Shown: positions 1 to 9,886 of the stretch, piece after piece
How the letters are laid out: every line of letters begins with the position of its first letter
Numbering within the stretch: position 1 is the first letter of the stretch
DNA from: Mycocentrospora acerina
Lineage: Eukaryota; Ascomycota; Dothideomycetes; Pleosporales
DNA length: 64,000 bases
Assembly (NCBI GenBank): GCA_022701365.1
Contig: JAKUHH010000250.1
Span: 124,001 to 188,000, forward strand
Reading direction: 5' to 3'
The notes under the pieces: model-generated
Databases searched by the model: none
What the model was told of the DNA's origin: nothing
Seen by the model: the letters and a program-made list of their open reading frames with translations, nothing else
Program-made: the position numbers and the translations under genes

Positions 1-2
1 TC

Positions 3-1946
3 GTCCACCAGATAAGATCCACGCGAGGATATCACGATGGCCTGTTCCACCAACAACAGGTCGTCCTGCGCAACGCAATCACCGCGCCCAGCGCCTTGTG
101 GCGCTTCAGCCGTTTGGGAGTCGCTTGGAGAGGCAAGGCCAACGGGTCGGTGCAAAAGTCCACGCTTCTCATCATCGGCACTCTCATACACATTGCCTTT
201 TTTGCGGCCGCCAGTTTGTTTTCGTCAAAACTCACAAACACAGCCACTGGACAGGCCTTGATTCAACAAGGGACTTGCGGGTTTGTCAAGGACGTACCAA
301 CCCTTGCCAACGTACAGCCATCAACCATGACCTCAGAGGAGCTTCTGGAATTGGCTACAGAGGCCCTCTTGGGTCGAATCACCTTTACAAAGAGTCTTGC
401 CCATGTCCGCACCTGCTACAATGTCACTGCAGACAGCGATACTACCACCTGCAACACCTATGTTCAGCCGAGGCTGGCTGGCAATGGTGCCAAACAAAAT
501 ACCAACATGGACTGTCCGTTTGGAAACGGCGCTTGCGGCACTACCAAAGCTGTGCAGTATGATTCGGGAGCGTTGCATTCAGGCAACGATCTTGGCATCA
601 ACTCCCCCCCACACCAGTCAATCTCCATTCGCAGGGTCACAACATGCGCACCCATACTTGCTGATGAAAAGTATGCAACCGAATGGATAGACAATGTGCC
701 GGAGAAACACGCCGGGGGACCCAACACGAGCGTCAAGTTCTACCACTTTGGAGAGGCTTTGGACGGCACTGATTGCGAGGCGACCGATCCAAGGAATCTG
801 ACCACGCCATTGCCAACCTTTTGCGTAAGCAAATACGAAAAGAACAGAATTCTCTCTACTTATGTCGTTCGCTCTGCCACGTCCTATCAAGAAAATGTCA
901 ACAAGAGCGGGTTTTTACCTATTCCCGACTTTCAAGTCCCAAACGCCGACGTCACTCTTCTTTCCATCTTCAGCCGGGCAGAATACATAGCAGCCGTGCA
1001 TGACCCCTTGTTTAATGCGCTTGATGAGAAAAATACTGACACGTCTCCTTTCTGGATGTCGACGCATGACCTCAACGTCCTGGGCTGCACAGAGCAATAC
1101 GAGCTTTGCAACCTGGCCAACCAGCGCTGCAGTGGGTTAGCAGGACTGTACAAGATTGATGGAATCATTGACAGAAATGACCTCGCGCTCGACGGCCGAC
1201 AGCTTGCGATCTCGAGAGTCATTTGGAAAGCAACGTGGGCCATGTCCTTGCAATGGGCCGTCGAGGTGATGAGCGACAACGTCCTCCTCGCCCGCGACTG
1301 GCAACTGACCACCGAATCCCTAACCTCTGCGGGCCTCCCTCCCACCCAATGGCAGGCTGAAGCCCAAAACCTGCACAACCTCTCCCTCGCCGTCCTCCAA
1401 CGCCGCGTGACGGAATATGCCCAGCCAGAGCTCTTCCAAATTCAATCCGACGCCTTCTCCCTCGACCGCATCATCCCTCAGACGAACCCCCCTCAAATGC
1501 TCGCCCTATGCAGCCTCCAAAAGATCCGCAGCTCCGCACACTCATCCATCAGCGTCCTGGGCCTATGCGTCATCCTCGTCATCGGCGGCCTCTTCATCCT
1601 CCTCGACTGGGTCCTCATCCAGCACCTCTTCTGGATGGGGCCCTGGCGCGAGCGTAAAGAAGACTGGACAAACGCCGGCGTGCTGCAGATTCTCCGCCGC
1701 GCCCTCGAGGCAAGAGGTATCCTACCGTGGGACTCCAAGGACCACGATTTCCCCACGCTGAGTGGCGGGCAGACATTTGATCTTCTGGGGTCGCGTGGAG
1801 AGGACGCCATGTTGTTGGAGGATCGGGAGCTGAGGGATTGGGGGGTTGAGCGTGCGCGTGCCCATGGCCATCCGACGGACTACAAGGGCGCGGGATATTC
1901 GACTGTGCCGAGTCATTCGGGCGGGGCTGGGGGAGAATCCAAGTGA
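3..1946 (+). CDS. Membrane protein, unknown function (5'-partial)
   Basis: The frame is open from the first bases of the window, so this is the C-terminal 647 residues of a longer protein whose start lies to the left. Two hydrophobic spans are visible: one near the left end (STLLIIGTLIHIAFFAAAS) and one near the right end (SVLGLCVILVIGGLFILLD). Between them is a region of about 440 residues with many cysteines and several N-x-S/T sites, which suggests a large extracytoplasmic loop. A hydrophilic tail of about 115 residues follows. The D-G-L-F-H-Q-Q-Q stretch just inside the window recalls a widespread family of uncharacterised multi-span proteins in filamentous ascomycetes. I do not recognise a function. 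No intron is needed in the visible part. Confidence 0.75.
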   Translation, partial: VHQIRSTRGYHDGLFHQQQVVLRNAITAPSALWRFSRLGVAWRGKANGSVQKSTLLIIGTLIHIAFFAAASLFSSKLTNTATGQALIQQGTCGFVKDVPTLANVQPSTMTSEELLELATEALLGRITFTKSLAHVRTCYNVTADSDTTTCNTYVQPRLAGNGAKQNTNMDCPFGNGACGTTKAVQYDSGALHSGNDLGINSPPHQSISIRRVTTCAPILADEKYATEWIDNVPEKHAGGPNTSVKFYHFGEALDGTDCEATDPRNLTTPLPTFCVSKYEKNRILSTYVVRSATSYQENVNKSGFLPIPDFQVPNADVTLLSIFSRAEYIAAVHDPLFNALDEKNTDTSPFWMSTHDLNVLGCTEQYELCNLANQRCSGLAGLYKIDGIIDRNDLALDGRQLAISRVIWKATWAMSLQWAVEVMSDNVLLARDWQLTTESLTSAGLPPTQWQAEAQNLHNLSLAVLQRRVTEYAQPELFQIQSDAFSLDRIIPQTNPPQMLALCSLQKIRSSAHSSISVLGLCVILVIGGLFILLDWVLIQHLFWMGPWRERKEDWTNAGVLQILRRALEARGILPWDSKDHDFPTLSGGQTFDLLGSRGEDAMLLEDRELRDWGVERARAHGHPTDYKGAGYSTVPSHSGGAGGESK

Positions 1947-2640
1947 GGAGTCGTTTTTGATGTGGGAGGAAGTGCCTTTATCTTCTTCTCCTTCTCCTTC
2001 CTGATTTATACATGTAGTTGCACCATATTTTGGAAATACTGGACTTTTATCTTTTTGATACCCTTTGCTATTTTTTTTTTGCCTTGATGGATCTTCATAC
2101 TGTGGAAACAGCTGGCTTTTGAAATTCTCACCCCCGCAAGTCTTTGCTCTAGAACGTTTTCTTCTTAAAAACATAAATATATGTGATTGTAATTGTTGAA
2201 GAGAGGAATATCTGGTGCAATGTCAGACTTTTTCTCAAACTGCCATCTACACTCACTCACTCGATTATTAAGTGCTATATCTCTCTGTCTTTTTCCTGTG
2301 GTGTCGACCATGTTTTTTATTTTATTTGTTGTATCCCTACTATTTCATTTTTTCCCCCTAAATCTGTCAGACAAAACACGGTTTCGCATTTCGCATTTTA
2401 CACAATGAGACGTTGTGAGGGTGTTGTTGCTGTTGGTGTCAACAACACGCCTGCACAATGCTGATTCTCGCTTTGTGCGTTGATTGTTTTCATAGCAGAG
2501 AAAGGATAATGCATACATATATATTGAGGCCGATTAATAATTCACCACCTTTTTTCTTTTCTGCTTCAATTTGTAAATCGGATACTGAGTGAACCTACTG
2601 CCAAAAACATATAACCAGCCACATCACCACATACAACACC
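1947..2640. other. Intergenic: 3' flank and promoter
   Basis: T-rich sequence with only short frames. It should hold the 3' end of the membrane-protein gene and the promoter and leader of the RING gene. An A/C-rich leader runs directly into the start codon at 2641. I see no other feature. Confidence 0.6.
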
Positions 2641-5600
2641 ATGGCATCATCGCGCAATCCCCATGACCTCATTCGTGTCCGCCATCCAGACGGTAGGATA
2701 GAAATTCGCCGAACAAGAGGCTACTCCATCCCTACTTCAAGTCCCCGCCAAAAAAATCACCAGCACCAGCATCATCGCCGCCGCAAGCGCTCTTCCCACG
2801 TAGAAAGCAGCATCCTGCACTACACGAACAAACACCGCATCAGCATCTGTCGATGCTTAGACTACGCACAGCATGCAACACCCCACCCTATCGGGGGAGC
2901 AGACAAAACCTTCGAAGCAGACATGATGCACTACCTTGTCACAAGGGGCGTGGAAGCGTGTCGACTTTCCGACTTCTGGGGCGCAGGCACACAGACATCA
3001 AGAGCACAGCGAGGATCTGCTGGACAAGAGACCTCGCAGCTTGACAGGCGAGGTTACTACTGCGATGGCACGCACGAATGCTATCCCTTGTCGCCGCACT
3101 CTTCCGACTCGGATACCTCGCTGTCGCCTGTGTCTTCACCCGTAGTTCCACACCGTGCGGTAGCTTCGTCTGGTTGGGGCGAGGAAAAGCCCAGGGGGAG
3201 ATCCCTCTTGCAGACGCGTGTCCAGAGGGTGACGTCTGGTTTGCAGAGTACTTGGAATGGTCGAGATGCTCGTGACGGTGAGATGGATTGCCTTCAGCAT
3301 AGGGGGCCAGGGGAGCCGGATATCCCCAGGCGGGTGTGGAGGAATTCTCGGCCGTCTCTCCGTGCGGGTAGAAAGGACGCGGACGCGGACGCGGACGCGG
3401 ATTCTGTGGCTAGTACGCTGCTGGGGACTGAGGTTGCGGGTGTTGCTGAGACTACAGCGGATAGGTATCCAAATTTGTCGCGTAAGGATTACCCGGGCGA
3501 TGAGACACTGCGGTTTTCTTCGTCGACGGCTGGAGTCTGTGGAGGAGAGGGATACAGTAGCGTGGACTTGGAAAATCATGCCGTTGTGTCCCCTGGGCGA
3601 GATGCAACGCGTCATCTACCGGCAACGAGTATCGCGTCAGATGGTACTAATACTCTGTACGACTCCAATATTGTGGAGGCATACCTAAAGGACGCCCCTC
3701 GATCTAGTGTGCGTGGGGAATTTCAGCCTCGACCGAAAACTCCATCGTGGTCAGATGCCGCCGCCTCCTCCTCCTCCTCCTCCTCCATCGACGACTTAAA
3801 TGCGTTATCGCAAGGGAATTCAGAACATGAGCCGTTTGAGTTTGATTCAATCATTTGGCCTGCGGCGTTTAGATTCAATCAGAGCACCATTCAAGTCAAT
3901 GATTCTCCTGATTTGCAACACCACGCAAGGCCATTATCGAAGAGTTCTAGGGAAAGAGTCTTTTCTGTTGAAGGATTGCCATTTCAGTCTGTAACTTCTG
4001 AGACTTTCCCTAGCAGTGGAGTCCTCACTTCTGCATCGTCGGCTCATGGTGGACAGTTTGAGGAGCTGGACTTGGACGACGTTTCCGGGAAAGAACTTTA
4101 TGAAAGCGATGGAAGGGAGATTTTTGAAAGCGGCGCACAACAGATTTATGAGAGTGGTGGGTTGCAGCTGTTTGAGAGTGGGGCGAGGGAAATCTTTGAG
4201 AGCGATTCGAGGGAGATCCATGAAGTACCTTCTGCAGCAGTACATGAAGTTTTTTCTACAGACGTGTATGAAAGCGGCGCTGAGCAGGTATTTGAGAGCG
4301 ATGCATACGAAATTCATGAGAGCGATTCGAAATCGATTCACGAGTGCGAAGCAAGGCAGTTGGATGCGAATGAGACTCCCGACGCCAGGTCTATGCCCGA
4401 GGATGGCGATGGCGATGTGCAGGTTGGAGAGGATGAAAGCTCACACGCCTGGATCTATGCGGATATTGACAACACTACCACTGATTTTTACGATCAGAAT
4501 GATGCGATTCATAGTCGGGATGAGAGAGGAGCCTGTGAAATCGATAGTATTCCCATATTTGAGAAGGATGACGACTCAGCTTTGCTACTCGAGATGAATG
4601 TCGAACTACCTGCATCATTGACCTACGATCTCGACGCTGATTCCCCCAGGAGGACCGGTGCACCGCTAAATGAAGAGAATGTCGAATTCAATTCACTCTC
4701 TGGTCAAGACAATGACGGGATTGAACACAACTTACTCAAGCTGCAAACTAGAACTGTAGAGAAACGTACGATGCATACCCATAAGAGCAGCACTTATTCA
4801 ACGACGACTCACCATTTTGGCAGTGAGACAGTGTCTACAGAGACAAATTTACCACACTCCTCAACTGACTTGGAGAGCGAAATGGGTTTACGACACTCTC
4901 CACCAGCAACCGTGGTAAGGTTTGAAATAATCGATGAAGAGAAGAATGAAACTTCTCTCTTTTCCACTACACCTGAATCTCATGCACAATCCACTTATCC
5001 GACTTTAGAAGAAAACAAAGAAATATTTAATAAAAACGAACGTAAAATACGTAAGCGACGTTCCATCCGTCTCGAAAGATCGAGCATCTACAGCAACTTG
5101 TCAAAGCGAAGTTCAAAAAGGATGTCATTGATATACAGGCAGATACAACCCCAAGGCAACTGGCCTAACCAAGAGGACTTCTTCAACAAATACGTGGTAA
5201 TCTGCTCCAGAACTAACCCCGCACCACTCGGAGTATGCTCACTCTGCCACACAACTCTTAGTAAAGCGACAACAGCGACGGACAAAACAATCAAAATCTC
5301 TGCCTGCAGCCACTACTTCCATCGCGAGTGTCTCGAATCTTACATTCGAGTCCGAGACCGAGAATGGGAAGCGTGTCCCGATTGTAGTAAAGTCCTGTGC
5401 GTACGCGACTGGGATGACCGCGTAGAAGCCGACCGCCTAGCCATTTTCAAGGACAACCACAACGCTCTGCGGAACCGCGAGGAAATCAAGATGCCTCATG
5501 GTGAGAATGGCGAGACAATGACATGCATAACTCAAGAGGACGTCGCAGCCACACATCTCCGTGTTATGAAAGACTATGTCGACGTCCATGCGGAAAAGCT

Positions 5601-5991
5601 ACATAGTATGTGGAAAACCTACCACAATGAACCCAATTGGTTCTCTGACGTCGTTCTACCTGCATATGGCGACTTCAAGAAATGGTACACTCACGAGCGA
5701 CAGCATGCATTCCTAATCGATCGCGGCGTGTTCCAGAAACTTATCATATCCGCCGAGTTGGTGCGGTTGATGGTTGTTCTCCGCGCTGAGAACCAGAAGC
5801 TCAATGGTGATAATGAGACATTTCCTGATTTGGCGAAGCTGTATGCTTTGTACAAGTCTTTTAAGGTGAGGTATGATATCGATAAGAAGAAGTGGGTTAC
5901 TAGGCGTGATCTTCGTCCCGAGTGGCTCAAGATTGCGCAGGACGCGTGTGAGTTGGCGGAGGGAACGTATAGTGGGGATCTGCGGTATTAA
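2641..5991 (+). CDS. Large RING-finger protein with octapeptide repeat array
   Basis: Single-exon gene of 1116 residues; the ATG at 2641 has a good context (ACACCATGG). The first 850 residues are low-complexity and probably disordered: a basic His/Arg-rich start, an Asp-Ala run coded by a GGACGC hexamer (about 3373-3402), a Ser run coded by TCC repeats, and twelve tandem octapeptides at residues 484-579. A cysteine/histidine cluster at about residues 866-915 (C-S-L-C, then C-S-H-Y-F-H-R-E-C, then C-P-D-C) has RING spacing. A conserved-looking helical region follows to the end. RING domains usually act as E3 ubiquitin ligases, so that is the likely role by family; substrate and location are unknown. 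The small RING gene at 11145-11864 has the same order of RING then helical tail. Confidence 0.82.
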   Translation: MASSRNPHDLIRVRHPDGRIEIRRTRGYSIPTSSPRQKNHQHQHHRRRKRSSHVESSILHYTNKHRISICRCLDYAQHATPHPIGGADKTFEADMMHYLVTRGVEACRLSDFWGAGTQTSRAQRGSAGQETSQLDRRGYYCDGTHECYPLSPHSSDSDTSLSPVSSPVVPHRAVASSGWGEEKPRGRSLLQTRVQRVTSGLQSTWNGRDARDGEMDCLQHRGPGEPDIPRRVWRNSRPSLRAGRKDADADADADSVASTLLGTEVAGVAETTADRYPNLSRKDYPGDETLRFSSSTAGVCGGEGYSSVDLENHAVVSPGRDATRHLPATSIASDGTNTLYDSNIVEAYLKDAPRSSVRGEFQPRPKTPSWSDAAASSSSSSSIDDLNALSQGNSEHEPFEFDSIIWPAAFRFNQSTIQVNDSPDLQHHARPLSKSSRERVFSVEGLPFQSVTSETFPSSGVLTSASSAHGGQFEELDLDDVSGKELYESDGREIFESGAQQIYESGGLQLFESGAREIFESDSREIHEVPSAAVHEVFSTDVYESGAEQVFESDAYEIHESDSKSIHECEARQLDANETPDARSMPEDGDGDVQVGEDESSHAWIYADIDNTTTDFYDQNDAIHSRDERGACEIDSIPIFEKDDDSALLLEMNVELPASLTYDLDADSPRRTGAPLNEENVEFNSLSGQDNDGIEHNLLKLQTRTVEKRTMHTHKSSTYSTTTHHFGSETVSTETNLPHSSTDLESEMGLRHSPPATVVRFEIIDEEKNETSLFSTTPESHAQSTYPTLEENKEIFNKNERKIRKRRSIRLERSSIYSNLSKRSSKRMSLIYRQIQPQGNWPNQEDFFNKYVVICSRTNPAPLGVCSLCHTTLSKATTATDKTIKISACSHYFHRECLESYIRVRDREWEACPDCSKVLCVRDWDDRVEADRLAIFKDNHNALRNREEIKMPHGENGETMTCITQEDVAATHLRVMKDYVDVHAEKLHSMWKTYHNEPNWFSDVVLPAYGDFKKWYTHERQHAFLIDRGVFQKLIISAELVRLMVVLRAENQKLNGDNETFPDLAKLYALYKSFKVRYDIDKKKWVTRRDLRPEWLKIAQDACELAEGTYSGDLRY
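4090..4377 (+). repeat. Twelve tandem octapeptide (24-bp) repeats in the RING gene
   Basis: Coding repeat with a strict 8-residue period at residues 484-579. The core is [E/D]-[I/L/V]-[F/Y/H]-E-[S/V]-[G/D]-x-x, for example REIFESGA, QQIYESGG, TDVYESGA, YEIHESDS. All copies keep frame and length, but the nucleotide copies have diverged. Position 3 alternates among Phe, Tyr and His. I do not know this repeat. Confidence 0.85.
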
Positions 5992-6842
5992 TGGGCTTGA
6001 TGCTGAATTGGATAAGTTATTCAGGGGGTGAGATACTGTGTGAAGTTTGGAAAACTAATTGCCAGGCCTATCATGGAATGAAATGTTGTAGGCACAGTGT
6101 TATGAAAGGGTGTTTCTACTGCCGAGCCCGAAATTTCAATTTCTAGGCTGGACCGCGAATAGGTATAGAAACAAATATTTAGAAAAAGAATTTAGAATTT
6201 ATGGAATACGAGAGATATTTTACAAAGAATTTGGACATTGTAATCTGCTCACGCACGTGTTTTCTACCTTTGCTGCCCTTCTCGCTTGGAATGAATGTAC
6301 CTGCCATTTCAAATTCTGCGGCGGTGTTGTGAGACAAATGTGTCATGTTCGCCTGAATGTAAGCACGCTTGCGTGAAGGGACGGTGATGGCGATCTCAAG
6401 ATCGGACAGCTGCAATTCAAGTTTTGGAAGAAATCCAAGTCGATGGAAAAATTCGATTTGCAGGCTAATATGGATAAATTCAGCGTTCAACGTGCTCTGC
6501 CGTGGCAACTATGGTTGAGTACACTCTGCTGTGTAGTGGCGTGACTGAAAAAGCGCATGTTGTCACAGAACAACTGCCAGCTGGATCGTCTGAGCATGCT
6601 GCTGTTGGCCAAGAGCTTTCGATACTTATTTCACAGGACGACCAACATGGTGCAATCGAGCGATGGGAGGAAAAAAGCCTTCTTGATAGGCTGCAGCGTA
6701 ATCAATTGGTGCAAATCCCATGCAGTTGTCGCTTGCTGCGGCTGCGCCTTCTTCAGCCTCGTCGCTCGCCCACCGTGCTGCCTTGTATCCTTCTCATCGC
6801 CAGCTCATAAACACGTACAATTACATTTCATATACTTTTAAT
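5992..6842. other. Intergenic: RING gene 3' flank to NLR pseudogene promoter
   Basis: Short frames on both strands overlap here, but none has a recognisable domain or convincing start. The last 60 bases before 6843 are A/T-rich and fit the leader of the NLR gene. Nothing else was identified. Confidence 0.5.
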
Positions 6843-9800
6843 ATGGATGCACTCAGTGCTACGGCTAGCATCATTGCTGTCCTCCAGCTTTCAGCTAAGG
6901 TTCTCGCGTATCTGAACGATGTCAAAGATGCATCCAAGGACCGCGCGGAGTGTGCAATCGAGGCTTCGAATCTCCACAATCTTCTCGTCAACTTAAGATT
7001 TCGACTGGAAGAGGGAGGTGCTAGTCAGCCATGGTACACCGCCATCCGAGGCCTCGCAATCGAAAATGGGCCGCTCGATCAGTTTAGACAAGCGCTCGAA
7101 ATGCTACAGAATAAGATGACCGATGGAGGTCGGCTGAAGCAGGCTGGCCAAGCGCTCATTTGGAAGTTTAAGAAAGAAGAGATTGCCAGCATATTAGCTC
7201 GTATGGAACGATTAAAGACACTTGTGGAGATCGCGTTACAAAATGGACAACTTGTGAGCTTCTGTACCACTAATGTCAACAACCGTATCTCATCCACACA
7301 AGCAAGCTCTCTCAATCAATCAAAGATGACACCAATTTCGTTCGAACGGAAATACCCCTCGTTCGGTCTGATGTAGAAAAAATTAAAGACGACCAAGAAT
7401 TGATGAGATACCGCAGACTTTTGGAATGGATATCGCCTGCAGACTACCCTGCCTAGTAATCTGATATTATAAGGCGCAAACAGGAAGGAACAGGCTAGTG
7501 GTTTCTAAACGCACCTGAAGTAACACAGTGGCTTACTGAGGCAAAGACAACTCTCTTCTGCCTAGGGATCCCAGGAGCTGGCAAGATAATGACAGCAGCT
7601 ATCGCGATTGACCATTTGCTACAGTTAGCGCATTCCAACTTAAACGGAGTTGCCTACGTTTATTGCAACTACAAAACTCAAAAGGAGCAAGACCTTTCTA
7701 AAATACTAGCGTCTATCCTTAAGCAGCTAGTTCAGGCACGACTGTTGACAATCAAGCATATAGAAGGGTTGCACAAGAAACATGCCATCCAGGGGACTAC
7801 ACCATCACCAGACGAGGTCTATAGCGCACTTCAAGATGTTATTAACCAATACCCTTCGGTATTTATAGTGATTGATGCTTTAGATGAATGCCAGAATAGT
7901 ACTCGCCGCGAATTGCTAGCCAAACTTCAAGATCTCCTGTTAAGATGAGATGTCCGGCTGATGGCTACCTCTTGTATCATAACAGAAATTGAAAATGAAT
8001 TTAGTAAAGCGATAAAGCTAGAAGTGCGGGCTAGCGCAGAGGATGTTAAGTGCTTTGTGGCCGGCTAGATATACCGACTACCTAAATGCATACAGCAGGA
8101 TGCTATGCTGCAAGAAATAGTGCAGGAGAAGATTGTAGAAGCGGTGGATGGCATGTAAGAAATCTCAAATTTAAGTGGTACTACATGCTTACGCAACCAA
8201 AGGTTTCTCCTTGCCCACCTACATACAGACTCGCTACTTGACAAGAGAAGACCAAAAGAAGTAAAATCGACGCTCTCTAAACTATTAACGGGCACAGCTG
8301 CGCTTGACAAAGCATACGGAAAGGCTCTTCAAAGAATTGAAGGACAGCTAGATAACGATTGCAAGCTAGCTAAACAGGTTTTGTCGTGGATCATATTCGC
8401 AAAACGGCCTCTCACTACAAACGAGATATGTTGTGCTTTAGCAGTAGAGCCAGATGAGTTGGAGATTGACCACGAGAATATACCTAATATTGAAGACATA
8501 GTGTCTGTGTGTGCTGGTCTTGTCATCGTTGATTAGGTAAGCGCTGTTGTTCGTCTAGTGCACTACACTACACAAGAGTACTTTGAATGAACAAGAGAAT
8601 TATGGGGAGCAACCAGCGAGCTGCTTATTACTACAACATGCCTTCATTACTTATGCTTCACTGTATTCCAAAGTGGCGAATGCTTAACAGATAATGAGTT
8701 CGAGGAACGGCTCCAGCAAAATCAGTTCCTAGACTATGCGGCTAATCACTGGGGGCAACATGCAAGGGCAGCCGAATCTAAGGTCACTGGTCTCGCTTGT
8801 AAGTTTTTCGAAAGCAAATCCTTTTCTTGTGCTACACAGGTTATGGATGCTGCAAGTTACAACCTCCAAAGATCAGTCAAAGGCTATTCTAAAATGACTC
8901 CTTTGCACTGCATGTCACATTTTGGACTTACTAGAATAACAGAACAAATCCTGCCCAGTAAAGAAGAGTCCGCTGCAGAGGTAGTGAATGTGATTGATAA
9001 ATGGGGTAGAGCCCCTTTATTTTTAGCTGTAAGAAATGGACATTTTGATATGGCCAAGCTGCTCCTCAGCAAGGGCGCCGAAGTCAGCGCACAGAACGGA
9101 AAAAATAAAAACGTACTCAAGGAAGCTTCAGCTAGAGGCCATGAGCAAATAGTGAAGCTGCTACTTGAAAAAGGCGCTGATATTAACGCGCAGTGTAAGT
9201 ATGGTTATAGCGCACTCCAGGCAGCTTCATTGAGAGGTCATGAGCATATAGTGCGGTTGCTGCTTGAGAAAGGCGCCAAAATCAACTTGCAGGGCGTACT
9301 TAGTAACAACGCACTCCAGGAGGCTTCAGCAGGAGGTCATGAGAAGATAGTAAAGATGCTGATTGAGAAAGGCGCTAACGTCAATGCGCATGGTTGGTCA
9401 AGTGTCAACGCACTCCAGCAAGCCTCAGCGAGAGGTCATGAGCAGATAGTAAAGATGCTGCTTGAAGAGGGTGCCGACGTCAATGCGCAGGGAGTTTCAC
9501 GTAACAACGCGCTCCAACAAGCCTCGGCGGGAGGTCATGAGCAGATAGTGCAGTTGCTACTTGAAAAAGGTGCTGACGTCAACGCGCATGCTGGAGAATT
9601 TGGAAACGCACTCCAGGTAGCTTTATTGCGAGGTCATGAGAAGATAGTGCAGTTGCTGCTTAACAAAGGAGCTGACGTCAACGCGGATGGTGGAGAATTT
9701 GGAAACGCACTCCAGGTAGCCTTATTGCGAGGTGAGAAGCAAATGGTAAAGATGCTGCTTGAGAAAGGCGCCATCGTCAACGCACTTGATAAATATTATG

Positions 9801-9886
9801 GAAACGCACTCCAGGCAGCTTTAGCTTCAGGCTACGACTAGGTAGTGAGGCTGCTATTTGACATAAGTAGATTCGCTTTTTGACCT
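6843..9886 (+). pseudogene. NACHT-ankyrin NLR (STAND) gene, inactivated by stop codons
   Basis: Remnant of a fungal NLR receptor: an N-terminal helical domain typical of NACHT proteins (start MDALSATASIIAVLQL), a NACHT NTPase with Walker A (GIPGAGKIM, 7567-7593) and Walker B (VFIVIDALDEC, about 7859-7891), a winged-helix-like part ending with a VRLVHYTTQEYF motif, then about ten ankyrin repeats. Two introns still read correctly: 7254-7306 (GTGAGC to CAAG) and 8155-8202 (GTAAGA to AAAG), and removing them joins the conserved frame. Eight in-frame stops break it: TAG 7454, TAA 7457, TAG 7496, TGA 7946, TAG 8066, TAG 8534, TGA 8588, TAG 9839. Each is explained by one C-to-T change from CAG, CAA or CGA. 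The Walker A Thr has become Ile (ACA to ATA, also C-to-T). Intact relatives are thought to sense non-self or damage and trigger cell death. This copy cannot make a full product. Confidence 0.88.
9001..9838 (+). repeat. Ankyrin repeat array of the NLR pseudogene (about 33-residue units)
   Basis: Successive units of about 99 bp carry the pattern N-A-L-Q-x-A-S-x-x-G-H-E-x-I-V-x-(L/M)-L-(L/I)-E-K-G-A-x-(V/I)-N-A. Several neighbouring units are nearly identical at the DNA level, including the two units that both contain GEFGNALQVALLRG. This stretch of 332 codons has no internal stop, unlike the NACHT part. Confidence 0.9.
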
